A stretch of 64,000 nucleotides of DNA, taken from the NCBI GenBank assembly GCA_030549495.1, contig JAUIRK010000907.1:682001-746000 (forward strand). The letters run 5' to 3'. This stretch comes from Nectonema munidae (taxonomy: Eukaryota > Nematomorpha > Nectonematoida > Nectonematidae). The notes below the pieces were generated by a model. The model ran no database searches, had not been told where the DNA came from, and saw only the letters and a list, made by a program, of their open reading frames with translations. This document shows, piece by piece, positions 28,101 to 37,552 of this stretch; within the stretch, counting starts at the first letter, position 1, and every line of letters begins with the position of its first letter. The position numbers and the translations under genes were made by a program.

Positions 28101-28310
28101 ACAACAGCTTCGCACGGTCATGATGTTCCACTTGAAGCGTTTTCCACTCATCACCCTCCTATTACCTCGTTTGCTTTAGAAAACTTTGACGTTTGCGGAG
28201 CTTCGAGAGACCTGGATTGTGATATATACGAAATCATGAAGCATGACATGTCTGTTCATGGAAACTTGGACGTGTATAGCTATCCTGCTCTTATTCTAGA
28301 CGACAACTAA
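12752..28310 (+). CDS. Forkhead transcription factor FOXO (3 coding exons, 519 aa)
   Basis: Exons 12752-13213, 17250-18039 and 28003-28310 join in phase (0, then 1) to 519 codons plus TAA. FOXO proteins are nuclear effectors of insulin/PI3K/AKT signalling; AKT phosphorylation sends them to the cytoplasm. Visible parts: an AKT motif RSRCHTWP (Thr33) matching the N-terminal site; a forkhead domain at about 101-190 with [14 protein letters not shown], the FOXO-specific [13 protein letters not shown] insertion and recognition helix [13 protein letters not shown]; a second AKT motif RRRSCT (Thr199) at the end of the domain; a basic [15 protein letters not shown] (208-219); a long Ser/Pro-rich middle; and an acidic tail with ALENFDVCG...LDCDIYEI resembling the transactivation region. 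I see no clear third AKT site like human FOXO1 Ser319. The first intron after GWK is at the same place as in human FOXO genes. The length fits the family. Confidence 0.96.
13869..14130. mobile_element. hAT-type MITE with GTCGGCAAA ends
   Basis: The left end reads TAAGGGGTCGGCAAAG and the right end AGTTTGCCGATCCCTG, an imperfect inverted pair. Flanks TATCTAAA (13861-13868) and ATTCTAAA (14131-14138) match at 6 of 8 bases, as expected of an old 8-bp duplication. The first bases of the left end appear mutated from CAG. The minus-strand frame inside (13853-14050) is not a gene. The ends resemble those of the element at 42012. Confidence 0.65.
14264..15509 (-). mobile_element. hAT element A, internally deleted, with transposase remnant
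   Basis: The inverted ends are TAGTGATGGGACGAT and ATCGTCCCATCACTA, flanked by a perfect 8-bp duplication GTATGTAT (14256-14263 and 15510-15517). Subterminal DNA is rich in ATTCCGATT repeats. On the minus strand about 14590-14860 encodes the end of a hAT transposase: WWKANKE, then [22 protein letters not shown] and YSPKRNRLE tracts, which is the dimerisation domain. The same family occurs at 50493-53147. The catalytic part is missing and the remnant has frame breaks, so this copy is non-autonomous. Part of a SINE-like sequence (TCATAGTTCGATA) lies near 15145. Confidence 0.88.
15518..16379. other. Intron DNA without recognisable features
   Basis: AT-rich DNA within FOXO intron 1. A minus-strand frame at 16089-16286 has no motif. 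A small inverted pair, ACTTTTTATCAAAAA and its complement, occurs around 15985-16055. Confidence 0.5.
16380..16671. mobile_element. Possible hAT MITE with CAGGGGCGGAT end
   Basis: The left end CAGGGGCGGATTTAGAAGG is a typical hAT MITE terminus. The right end is poorly conserved (AATCCGCAACTG near 16651). Flanks TGTTGTAT (16372-16379) and TGTTATAT (16672-16679) match at 7 of 8 bases. A G-run at about 16607-16618 is inside. A related end, GATCCGCCC, occurs near 26985. The right boundary is uncertain. Confidence 0.4.
17250..18039 (+). CDS. FOXO coding exon 2
   Basis: Begins after TTATTTTAG with [13 protein letters not shown], the DNA-recognition helix. It continues with the wing residues KSSWWMINP, the RRRSCT AKT site, the NLS and the Ser/Pro-rich region. 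It encodes residues 155-417 and ends ...DDEFWS at the donor GTAAGT (18040), after the first base of a Ser codon (phase 1). The minus-strand frame at 17310-17510 is its antisense shadow. Confidence 0.95.
18340..18482 (-). repeat. tRNA-derived SINE (copy 1)
   Basis: On the minus strand the head reads GTGGCGCGAGTAAAGGTTAT, a pol III A-box-like sequence, followed by a degenerate B-box area and a body with GGCTCATAGTTCGATAAAG, CTTGTGCCTGTGCAATGAAA and GTACCTTT. The body blocks occur in the same order at 45125-45285 and, shorter, at 54175-54310. The tail end is not sharply defined. Confidence 0.6.
18677..18813. mobile_element. TTAA-flanked MITE (copy 2, hybrid ends)
   Basis: TTAA at both ends (18677-18680, 18810-18813). 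The left end is CCGGTTATCGACCACAG like copy 1; the right end reads CCCATTATCGACCAG on the opposite strand, closer to copies 3-5. The interior has GTCTGCGCTT and TAGATATCGTCTG, shared with copies 3 and 5. It also contains GTCGACATATGTCGAC, a perfect palindrome. Confidence 0.8.
18814..20833. other. Intron DNA, no gene
   Basis: AT-rich. Frames at 18815-19012, 19135-19326 and 19593-19787 lack motifs. A roughly 75-bp block at about 20345-20430 (GAAAGTGAAAATAAGGAACT and flanks) is repeated nearly identically at about 23255-23330. A G-run lies at 20613-20624, next to CCTCCCTCCCTGAATA. A related sequence, CCCTCCCTGAATAC, follows a C-run near 8700, so both may be scraps of one repeat. Confidence 0.5.
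20834..20970. mobile_element. TTAA-flanked MITE (copy 3)
   Basis: TTAA at 20834-20837 and 20967-20970. The ends are CCCATTTACGACCAATG and TTGGTCTTAAATGGG (inverted, imperfect). The interior contains TTCGTCTGCTTTTTTCAATG and AATCGTCTGCGTTTTTTAG, which appear in reverse in copy 5 at 54990. Confidence 0.85.
20971..22663. other. Intron DNA with microsatellite and tRNA-like scrap
   Basis: No gene. GGTTCGATTCCTC at about 21763-21775 is a B-box-like motif, but no A-box or cloverleaf can be drawn, so it is at most a SINE scrap. An (AT)n run lies at about 22079-22108. The block at 22307-22375 (TTGGAATATTTCACATGAAA onward) is repeated at 23463-23532. Confidence 0.5.
22664..23451. mobile_element. Non-autonomous hAT element, TAGT...CGAT ends
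   Basis: The left end is TAGTCATGTAACGATCC; the right end, read inverted, is TAGTGCTGTACCGATTAG. Flanks CTTCATAG (22656-22663) and CTTTATAG (23452-23459) match at 7 of 8. The ends are related to those of hAT A (TAGTGATGGGACGAT). The interior is AT-rich with no surviving transposase that I can read. It contains the second copy of the 75-bp block seen at 20345. Confidence 0.7.
23460..26004. other. Intron DNA, no gene
   Basis: AT-rich. A minus-strand frame at 24364-24546 has no motif. GGAGGGGGCGGTTTATCGCC near 23672 resembles MITE-end scraps elsewhere. Confidence 0.5.
26013..26394. mobile_element. hAT MITE, CAGTGGTTCTTAACC family (copy 2)
   Basis: The left end CAGTGGTTCTTAACCC and right end ATGTTAAGAATCACTG are inverted. 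The flanks are an exact 8-bp duplication, GATTAGGG at 26005-26012 and 26395-26402. It shares CATGGACC, TTAATATTT and subterminal tracts with copy 1 at 9919. No coding capacity. Confidence 0.92.
26425..26565. mobile_element. Possible pogo/Tigger MITE
   Basis: The right end TATCCGAGGTTTCACTG followed by TA is a typical pogo-group terminus. The left part, AGAATCTCAAGTATCTGAAC, is a degenerate inverted match to CTCGAGTATCC. The left boundary is unclear. Confidence 0.45.
27344..27799 (-). mobile_element. hAT element (ZMYM/ZBED-like) keeping transposase C-terminus
   Basis: The ends are CAGTGGCGTAAC and GTTACGTCACTG, with an exact 8-bp duplication CCCCACTG at 27336-27343 and 27800-27807. On the minus strand an open frame (27552-27737) ends [18 protein letters not shown], like the last residues of a group of hAT transposases related to ZMYM1-type proteins. 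Subterminal GCCGCCC-rich DNA is present on both sides. The rest of the transposase is deleted. Compare the element at 55767. Confidence 0.85.
28003..28310 (+). CDS. FOXO coding exon 3 with stop
   Basis: Begins after TTGAATTTTTAG and completes the Ser codon split by intron 2. It encodes residues 418-519, including [17 protein letters not shown] and YEIMKHDM, which parallel the acidic C-terminal activation region of FOXO proteins (LDMFNGSLECDMESII in vertebrates). It ends LILDDN and TAA at 28308-28310. Confidence 0.92.
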
Positions 28311-29150
28311 AACTTAGTCAATAATTGGTTCTTCTCTTACTCAATCAATGATTCTATTTATATCCGTCCATCGCATTTAGTCAATAATGTATGCCTGTTT
28401 ATATTCATGTAACATCCATATTATAATTGTTTATTTATAAGTGTGTATACCTTATATATATGCATATTGACTAGTCTAATTATAGAAACAAACTTCTCGC
28501 TTTTTAGTCACGTCAGGTTCATAAATGTACACTTAGAAGAGTTCAAATCCTCTCGCATGTGTTCCTCCCTTGATGGTAGATCATTGCTCAAACATCATCT
28601 TTATTTATTTATCTATCATTCGTAGCTCTTTTTTACACTCCCTAATTTTTAAGCCTTTTTAATCCAATTTTGTTTTGTAATTTATGGCACTAATTTTATT
28701 TCTTTTTTATGTCCAAGATTTTGATTCTTCAAAAGCAGAGTCTCTTTTACAACTGTTTTTAAAAACTTTAACTGACGATATCTGAAGTTTATGAAATAGG
28801 ATTATTTACTTCTCTTTAAGAAGTTCATTTGAAACAGTATTACATACACCACCACTCTTATGACAATTGCATCATTTCACCAATACGATCTTCAACACCA
28901 GATTCAAAAACACTTGTTACATTTTGTAAAATCTGCGAATATAATTCAAACACTTGCATTTTCAGCATAGAAGTTAGATAGGTTAAATATTCAAAAATTG
29001 AAGTAAATCATCGTCACAACTTTGTTACAAACTTAACCTATTGATTTATTTCCTTTTTTAATGATATTAATTTTATTTCAAAAAGTATTTTTTATGCTCT
29101 TTTCTGCAGCTACTTTGTAGATCACAATAAAGTTCCTTGCAAATTTTCTT
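28311..29150 (+). other. Probable FOXO 3' UTR
   Basis: AT-rich non-coding sequence after the stop. A canonical AATAAA at 29126-29131 is a plausible polyadenylation signal, about 815 bases past the stop. The true cleavage site cannot be fixed from sequence alone. Confidence 0.45.
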
Positions 29151-30239
29151 TATGATTTGGGAGACACAAAGGATAAATGTTTTGATTTCATAAGCATACG
29201 CCATTTCAAGCCTTTATGAAAGAAACAAACGAGTACTCTATTTTAAATCTGTATTCTGTTTTTTTTATTTGATTCAAGTGGGCTTTATGTAAACCTAAAA
29301 CAACTAGCAAATAATCAAATCTAAAAAAAGTATTATAACAAATTAATCAATATTTTTTGTTTTATTTAGTCCAAGCTTTAAATATAGCTTCATTTAAAAG
29401 AATATTTTTCCAAATTATTTCATAAAAGTAAGCTTCAACCTGATTCCGTAATAAAATATAGAAATGGAGACTTGTTAGTGTATTTAACAATAAAAAGGCA
29501 GTGTGTTTTTATTTTATATTAAACGTAAAGGTTATTTTTATATATTTGAATATACGTTGTGCCTAGATTATTTTTAAAAAATTCCTTAAATTTTGTTATT
29601 TAAAATAAGTTCACAATTGGGACATAACGGCCCAAAAAACCTCATAGCTCTTATAATAATAAAATAAATCTAGCCCTTGACTCTGTTTGAGTGTGACACG
29701 AACGGATCAGTGGTAGACCATCTGTCCAAGCAAAACTAAGACTGAAGTTCAAAGTTGAAGAGAAAAAAATCATGATTTTACATAATCATTATAAGAAATT
29801 ATGGCGATTATTTGGTTTGCCCCCTAATAAGGTCAGTCCTGCTAGTATCGTTCAACGAGTTCAAATCTTGTAGATAATTGTAAAAATGGCATTTTCTAGT
29901 GTTAATTGCGCAACACTTATGATATATGACATCCCCATAAAAAGTTAGTTCCTTGCTAGTGTTTTGATATAAAATTTATATATTCTCTATTCGATGTAGG
30001 AAAAATAGACGCCATGTGGGTGTATTTCAACCTTCTCGTTTCCTAGGTGTTCTTTTTCGCAAATTCAACACATACAACAGGGCAACCTTGAATGGATGAC
30101 ATTGTCGAAACTGCCTTTTTTCTCCAGGATAAAACAATGAAGTTGTGCGAGCATACATTTAATTAAAAATGTATGAATTGATTATAAAATAAGAAAAACA
30201 AAGGTTGACAAAATCAGTGAAACGTTTTTTCAAATATTC
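29151..30239. other. Spacer between convergent genes
   Basis: No gene. A tRNA-like A-box, GATCAGTGGTAGACC, at about 29704-29718 with a poor B-box suggests a decayed tRNA or SINE, but I cannot draw a cloverleaf. Confidence 0.4.
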
Positions 30240-30444
30240 TAAGCAAGTCGTGATTCTTGCAAAAACTTCTACGCTTAACTCTCTCAAAGGCTACGCGTAG
30301 CCTTAAGCTCTTTGACTTGTCTGTTGTATGCAGTCATGGTGTTGTGAGTACTGCGACGATGATGACTTGGCTTGCGAGAAAACAGTGTTATCTCACGCTT
30401 AGCGCATTCCTTTCAGGTGTGTGAATCTCCTACGAGCTTAGAGA

Positions 30445-30650
30445 AGTACTGCTGTTGAAATTCGCTTCGCTTAGCACCCTTACCCTTTGCCAGCAAGGTT
30501 TGCGGCATTCACGTATTTTGTGAGGGATCACGATTAAGGGGCGTGATACGATGTGAACTTTTTCACTTGTAAGAGGTATTTCACAACGCTTACATTCTTT
30601 CAGACAACTCAAATCTCCTTTTTGGGGCGAGAAAACAATGTCTATTAAGA
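30445..30650 (-). CDS. Candidate Cys-rich exon, unknown gene
   Basis: On the minus strand a frame lies between an acceptor-like TCTTAATAG (exon begins at about 30650) and a donor-like AAAGG|GTAAGG (about 30490). It reads SCLKECKRCEIPLTSEKVH and then HKIRECRKPCWQR, with paired cysteines (CxxxCxxC and CxxxC) that could bind zinc. The island at 30240-30670 is clearly richer in G and C than the surrounding DNA. Its phase does not fit the last exon of the large minus-strand gene. The frame stays open to a stop near 30430. I do not recognise the family. It could be an exon of a small separate gene or a relic. Confidence 0.3.
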
Positions 30651-30670
30651 CTGAGATTATATGCTTCATT

Positions 30671-33600
30671 TAATCCCCTACTCACATTACTTCATTTTTA
30701 TTCTATGCAATTTCTTAGTTGCATTCCTTTTTATTTATAAAAACTAGGAAAAATTAAGTAGCGAAAGTTTATTCTACTTTTCTTAATTTTTTGTTTGTTT
30801 AAAATTTTCCGAAATTATTATTATGCGTCCAAACTTTAAGTATAAAAGCGTTTGCTTATTTTGACATTTGTTGCCTTAATTAATGAAGCTTGAAGAATCT
30901 GTGCTGGGATAATTTTTACCAGAAAATATGCAGAGTTTATTATTAACCTTATCCGTGACGAGGGAGGGACATTTTAGCCCCCCTACCTCAACTAACAAAA
31001 ATCGTTAGCTGCATCTTTTGATACTATTTTCACGATAGGTGAAAGGGTGTGAAAATTTATGTAAGTGTCAATCAATTTTGCTGTTTTACGTCTGAAACTC
31101 CAAGAATATTAATTAAATTTTAAACTAAGTATATTTTTTTATACCAAATCGACCATACCAATTTCATTTCTTAACTCCAGCAATTAGGAATTGAAAATGT
31201 CTAAAATTATTTGCAGTTTAAGTCTGAAAAAGTGTTTCCAAAAACATTTATCCACATTTTAATTAAATTGAACAAGCTGATTTTATTTCTCGACTCATTT
31301 TTAGCAATTAGAGTGTGAAAATGTGGATCATATTCGTGGTTGATGGCAAAAATTATTTATATTCTAAATAAAATATATTTTTTATACTTGATCTCCATGC
31401 TGCTTTCATTTTTGGACTAAAGATTTCGTAATTAAAATGTCGATCAAATTAGCTAGGTTTGTCTGAAAATGTTCTTGAAAAATATTTATTCACATTTTAA
31501 ATATAATATTTTTAAGCTAAATTGGCCATGCTGATACCATTTTTTGGCTAAGATTTTACCATGACTGTGAAAAAATGTGTCAAAGTACAAATAGAATTAG
31601 TGATGCATGCCTGAAAGGTATCTCATAAACATATACTTTCATATTTTAAATAAAATATATTTTTTAATTTTCATTTTTTTATTACGATCCTCACTTCATT
31701 TCAGGGCGTAATTCTCCAAATTAGCGTGCAAGAATACGTGGAATTATGAATCAAGTTTGATATTTAGGAAAAAAAACTCTATTTTCCTAAAACTCAAATC
31801 AAAAAATTCGTTTTTGATTGAAATCATTAATAAAATTTTGATTTAGGTAAAGTTCTCACTTAAAATATCCCTCAAATTTAAAATAATTTTTTGACACAAC
31901 ACCGTCTAGGATTCCATTTCTGTACTCCTTTTTTGCCATTCCAGTCTAAATGAATCAGCTTTTTCCAAAAAATCATTTGTCAAGTTTTTCTCACGAGCAT
32001 AATTTATTATAGTACTAATATTTGAGTATGAGAGAAATAAGGAAACGGAAGGCACATTGAAATGTGAATATAAGAAAAATGAAATAGTATCTCGTTTAAT
32101 AAAATGCTTGCACCTTTTTCCAATGAACTAGTAGATGGTGTAAAAATCTAGTATTGAGAATTTGAAAAAACATCTCGACCGTGAAGAAGCTCCTTTCTTG
32201 TAAATCAAAAATCTTTAAACCTTTATCTTGTTAGTTAATATTTCAATCATTAATTCACTAAAAAAGTAAAGTGAAAATTTTCAAACTGTAAGAGTTACCA
32301 TAACTATGTCAAATGTGAATAAAATTTGACCAATTTTTTATTCGTTATGAAAGATGAGTTTTTTTAGATGTAAAAAATGGGAAACTTTTTGTAATTAAAA
32401 AAGGGATTATGAATGATTTCATGAAGAACACGAAATTTGAAGAAGGATTAGTTAGCAAATATCCATTGTGATATCTGTTCATGTCACCTGGTAATACAAC
32501 ACATGATCTTGATGATAAAAAAAACCCTAGATCAACAAACAGTTTCTCTTCAATAGAAAAGCTCTAAATTCTGAGCTAGATTCTGAGATGAAAGTACCAG
32601 TTTAGAATGAAAAGCAAAAATAAAGTATAGGAGAAATGAAGCACAGACTTCAAGCTGATAGCGAACTTGTAAGCAAAACAATAGACGTCCAATTGGCATA
32701 TATATATATACTTCAAAGCTGTCTCTTTATTAGTAAATGAAAGAAAAATAAACTAAGGGAGAAAGAATTAAACCTTAAGGAGGGCCAAAAGTGTTTGGTT
32801 TAGTTAGAGTAGCACACAATAATATTTTTCACCATGTCATTTTACAATAATTTTTATAAAAACTTTATTTCTGACTTAATTATTCACCTTTAAATATATC
32901 ATAATATATAACGCATCTATAGGGCGAAAATTTCACGAGAAATAAAAATTTTAAATTTTACGAGCTTTATCGAACATGATCTGAGGCCGCTTCGTGTAGA
33001 AATTTGGTCCCATGAGATGGATAAAATCATTATTATATCTAGAAAGAAAATTATTTTATTGATTGAGCTTATATATATAAGTCAATATGGTGTCGAATTA
33101 ACTAAATGTATAACTATTTTAGCCACATTGAAATGTAGTATTCAGTGCCTGTGTATAAGAATATCATGATGAAATAGAGAAAGGTCGATTTTCTAAATGC
33201 GACGAAAATTGTTGAAAAATGATAAAAACATATCTGACTACAAATTAAGCAAACTACAGTAACTGCAATTTAAATCTAGATAGACAAGAATCAAATTAAG
33301 CATATTTGATTTGCTATGTATGGATAAGTTTATTTAAAAATTATGAGAAAAAGTGTTTGGCATTAAGTCACTTGTGAAATCTAATTTACTGACAGGTGAA
33401 ATATTTTAGGTGAACATAAGTAATATTAGGATAAAAAAGTGTATATATTTGTCATTCATTGACAGGTTTGATTGATTTTCATAAAAAATAAATGACACCA
33501 TCAGATTCGTAATCAATTATTTAGAAGCTTTGCGCGAGAATTTTGTAAAAATATTCGATTTTTTAGGAAAATAAGGGGGGAGGGGGGCTATTCACTGAGG

Positions 33601-34870
33601 AAATAAAAATAGGTCGTCACGATTAGGTTTGAAATTGAAATTATAGGTGACTCATTTATCTTAAAAAGTTTTCAAGGACTGGATAAGCATTGAAATAACG
33701 AAATAAACATTTTTTAAAGCATAAATTGAATAAATTCTTGAACTCTGGCAACAAAAAAAACTTCAAGCGTAAGTAAAACATGATTGAAATATCACAATGT
33801 TTATTTGATAATGATAATAATACGATGTTACTTCTTAATTAAAGCTGAAACTGAATCGAACAAATGAGATAAATCATTAATTTTTAACATAAAGTGTTTA
33901 TCCGCCAATTTTAAAATTAATAAATAATTTTTTTAATTCTAATTTATAATATAATAAAAATTTTGAACTAAGGAAGACGTAAAAAACTTAATTTTGGATA
34001 AAAATGAAAAAATAAAAAGTTTTTCATTATTCAAATGTTATCTTAGCCGATCTATTCCTAAATCGAATTCATATATTTTTAAGATAAAGAAATGCTTGTT
34101 AAAATGAACTTCAAAGTATGGATTTACTTCTCAAAAATTACCATTTTTCTTCACAAAATTCTGAATGTTATGAACATAGACTTGAAAAAAGCACTCATCT
34201 TCTTTGGATGAAAATTTAGACAAGATTAGAAAAAAAAGTAGGTTCAAACGTAACGTACTCAGAGGGCCCAGTTTCGGATACACCTATGGTAGGTGGATGG
34301 ATATCTGCCAATTTTTAGCCTATAAATGCATAGCTCAGTCAAAATTAATTTGATTTTCTAAAGGAACAGCTGTGTGTTTCAGATCTATATGAGTAAACAT
34401 TCCTTGTGAAAAAAGTCGAAAGTAACATTCTAGGTATTATTCAGTCACAATGCTTGATTGAAAATTAAAAGCTCAATTAATCGAATAACTCTCCTAAATG
34501 TTTTCTACTCTCCCCCTGATGTCATCAACCCTAGGGGCATCCATGTCTGTACTAATATAACCAAGATTATGGAGTCGTATGGTTTGAGGAGTCGTAATTT
34601 ACAATTTTTAGATTAAAAAATTAATTCATAGAGAAACTTTTTAGTGACGAATCTTGCAAAAAAAGCAACATAAAAATGTTTATGATTTTAGTCTAACGTT
34701 GTATTCTGCAACTCATAGTAGAATGCTGAAAAATTGGATTTAATTAATGAATGAACCTACACAAATACGTTGTAAAGGAACAAAGTTCAGTTTATGAGTA
34801 GAAAGTTTTGGAAAAATATTTAAATATGAAAAATATATTAGGATAAATTTAGTTTTTGAATGCTATTGCT
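30671..34870. other. AT-rich spacer, no gene
   Basis: No coding sequence recognised over 4 kb. It contains the degenerate tandem array listed at 31060-31730, a short (AT)n at 32699-32712 and a G-rich tract AGGGGGGAGGGGGGC at about 33573-33589. Confidence 0.55.
31060..31730. repeat. Degenerate tandem repeat, roughly 135-150 bp units
   Basis: About five diverged units follow one another. Each has a block like ACATTTTAAATAAAATATAT (near 31118, 31253, 31363, 31497 and 31650), then a tract like CCATGCTGATTTCATTTTT, then AATTAAAATGTCGATC-like and GTCTGAAAATGTTC-like tracts. Unit length and similarity vary, so this is an old array. Confidence 0.55.
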
Positions 34871-34874
34871 TTGG

Positions 34875-35243
34875 CTTAGATAAAAAGGTTATAGACATTA
34901 ATTTGAAAATCTTTTTGAATACAATGTAAGAAAGACACTAAACTACAAATACAAACCAATAAAACATTTTAAACAATTAAGTTGAAGAAAATAGATCAAA
35001 CATTTTGCGTTGCAACATAAAGCAGAAACGTGTAAGACATCTTTCAAACAATATCTAAAATCTACATTCACAAACGACATTGAAATATGATACATGTCAT
35101 CACGCTTCTTGAAGATTTATAATATTTCTTTCATTCTCTAAGATTAATCTTTAAAATTTCCCTAATGATAAAAAAATCAACTACCTCCAAGCACTGAACA
35201 TAGCAATTACATTATTTAAGAGGGGGCTTTTATTTTGGTACAT
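34875..35243. repeat. Dispersed repeat R1, copy 1
   Basis: This block matches the reverse complement of 49195-49615. Shared tracts in order: AATTTGAAAATCTTTTT, GACACTAAACT, ACATTTTAAACAATTA, ATAGATCAAACATTTTGCGT, TGCAACATAAAG, ACATTCACAAACGA, GCACTGAACATAGCA and ATTATTTAAGAG. It is likely a mobile-element family or part of one. No ORF is seen in this copy. Confidence 0.8.
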
Positions 35244-36869
35244 GTCATCACACGTTTAACATTAGTTATAGATTGAGAGTCAGAAATTTATAACTGATGT
35301 TTCCAAAGCAATTTTATATGATTTAAAGTTGGAGACTCAAAAGTTGATGTTGCATAATTATCACTTTTTAAAGTTCTCGCATAATTATAAATGGGTGTAG
35401 TCATCAGTATTTAAAAAATATAGATAAATGGAATGGCAGTCGCAAAGTTAGAAATATGTTGTCGGAGTTGAAAAATTATAAGTGGCATAGGTTGGGAACT
35501 CCACAACGCTGAATGTAATTCTATATAGTCACGACTCATATGAGTTCATTTCCAACCGAATGTTATTGACCAATAATAATCGTTTGAAATATATTAACTT
35601 AATTATGAGTGTCGTATTTGAAACAAAACCATTTGCTACCCAAAGCTTTACTCTAGCCATTTAAAAAGAGGAAACATTATTTAATGGATGCCTCTAATTT
35701 TCACTATATAGTGTTGGATGGAAAGAAAAATAAATGTAAATTTTATCTTGATGTAGGCATGAAATTTCGCTAAAATCGCAATTCATAGTACTTGATCCAG
35801 TGAGGGGGAGGTGAGGCAGAGAAGGATAAGTTTTTAGAAAATTTGGAGCCATTTTCTTAATAGAATTAGTAGTATCTTTTAGTCGTATTAACCTTTTTAA
35901 ATGTTTTGGGATAGGGCAAAAGGCTTAAAATAAAGTAAAACAAAAAAATACACACTCGTCTGAGGCCTTTAGTCTTTTCTCCAAAAGTAAGCGTGTAGCG
36001 CTTACACTTACTTGTATTAATAAGTACTTATGTCTTAAAAACACTCATAAATCACACGAACCAGATAAAACGCACCATTTCTTTATACAGACTGGTCTAC
36101 AAAGACATTCAAAAATTTTACTAAACTATTTATACTATAACACTGAAACTATAAAATACTCTTTTATGAAGGTTTCTTGGTGGTAAAATTTAGTTTTCAA
36201 TGCATTGTAAATTAGAAGCTTATGAGAACTTAGGCTAGAGTTAAATACATTTCCAGATTGGGAAAATTATAAAGTATTGATTTATTAAAGCAAAAGGAAA
36301 GAAGGAATACAAAGAGTGTTAGGTGTATTGAAACTAAGAAAACTTTGAACCTATTCCTTTTATATTCAGAGTAATTCCCTAAGATTTATCTTTATGAAGC
36401 CAGTTAAAATTTTTTTTTTGTTGTTTTCAAAAGAACTTAAAAATTTAGAAATACTTAAAAGCCAGTTCCTATTCAGGCGTAGTAGTATAGTTAAAGAATA
36501 TGTAAAATGAAATATAAACCCAGTTAATGTAAGTTAGTTAGCAAATTAAGTTTCTTCTAAATTTTGATTCATAAAGTTAATTATATGTAAAACTGACTTT
36601 ACAAAGGAGCAGTAACTTAGGATTTAAATTGAAAAACTTTACGATGGAGCTTTTCAGTGGATAAAAGAAGGCGAAACTTTAGTCTGGCAAATATAATCAA
36701 AAGCATTCCAAGAATAAGTTGTAATTTTGAAGAAATGGAGTAGAAGAGGTTGTTTAGATAAAAGCTTGAACGTTGAAACGTCTGGGAACGAAATTTCAAA
36801 ATATAGCAAACCAAGAAAACAAAAATGCTTGAAAAAAATAAATTAAAAAAAAACTAAGTTCAAAGTTGT
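35244..36869. other. AT-rich spacer
   Basis: No gene. A minus-strand frame at 36617-36814 has no motif. Confidence 0.5.
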
Positions 36870-37267
36870 TTTATTTTCAAAATATTTAAAAAAAAAGTAA
36901 AAAGAAAACAGGTTGTTGTGGTTGTTGTTAAGAGTTTGGTTGGTTAAAGGTATTGGGTAAAATTTATGTTGGTAAAAATTAGGATATAAAAACAGTTGTA
37001 AATAGACAGTGAATAATATTATTTACATTTTCATATAACGAAGCTTATATACGGGAAGAAAAGGAGAGGAAGTGTGCGTAGTAATGAAGGAAATAAACAG
37101 GATTCGTCATCACACACACACGCAATTCAATTTGAGTTAAAAGAGCTACCTTGTTAAATACAAAAAAATCATGTCAAAATAGAAATAATGTTGTTAAGTA
37201 CGGTTGTTAAAATGTGATGTTTGCGTACACACACACACATGCCATATCCTCACTACTCTGCATGCCT
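36870..37267 (-). other. Probable 3' UTR of the large minus-strand gene
   Basis: Lies just past the stop at 37268. A minus-strand AATAAA at 36870-36875 is a candidate polyadenylation signal about 395 bases downstream. A short AC run lies at about 37229-37240. Confidence 0.45.
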
Positions 37268-37552
37268 TTACTTGGAGACCCATAGAGAAGAATTTTTGGA
37301 GGGAGCTTCATTGAAGTTGGGCTTGGGGGCTGTGGCGGAGTAGCTTGCTGACGAGGAGGCAGAAGAGTAGTAGTTGTTGTAAGGGGAGAGGAGGGACTCT
37401 TGGGGCTGTTGCAGGGGGATGTAGTGGGGAGAGGGCAGGAACATGGAGGCTGCAGCGAAGGCAGAGTCATTTGTGAAGACGGAGTTCGCCAAGAAGTACT
37501 GACTGTTGTACGCTGTAGAGCATGATGCCCCGCCCACAGCGTTGCAAGCTGC
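37268..37552 (-). CDS. Large gene, last visible coding exon (m)
   Basis: Starts after TTGTATTTAG in phase 0 and reads AACNAVGGASCSTAYNSQYF, then Ala/Ser/Tyr-rich sequence (YNNYYSSASSSASYSATAP), ending SSLWVSK and TAA at 37268-37270. A donor-like AA|GTAAAG overlaps the stop, so a further downstream exon by alternative splicing cannot be excluded. Confidence 0.75.
   Translation of the reverse strand, partial: AACNAVGGASCSTAYNSQYFLANSVFTNDSAFAAASMFLPSPHYIPLQQPQESLLSPYNNYYSSASSSASYSATAPKPNFNEAPSKNSSLWVSK

Noticed and set aside
29700-29760. Possible tRNA gene (CAGTGGTAGACC)
   Set aside because: The A-box-like part is good, but the T-arm and acceptor stem do not pair.
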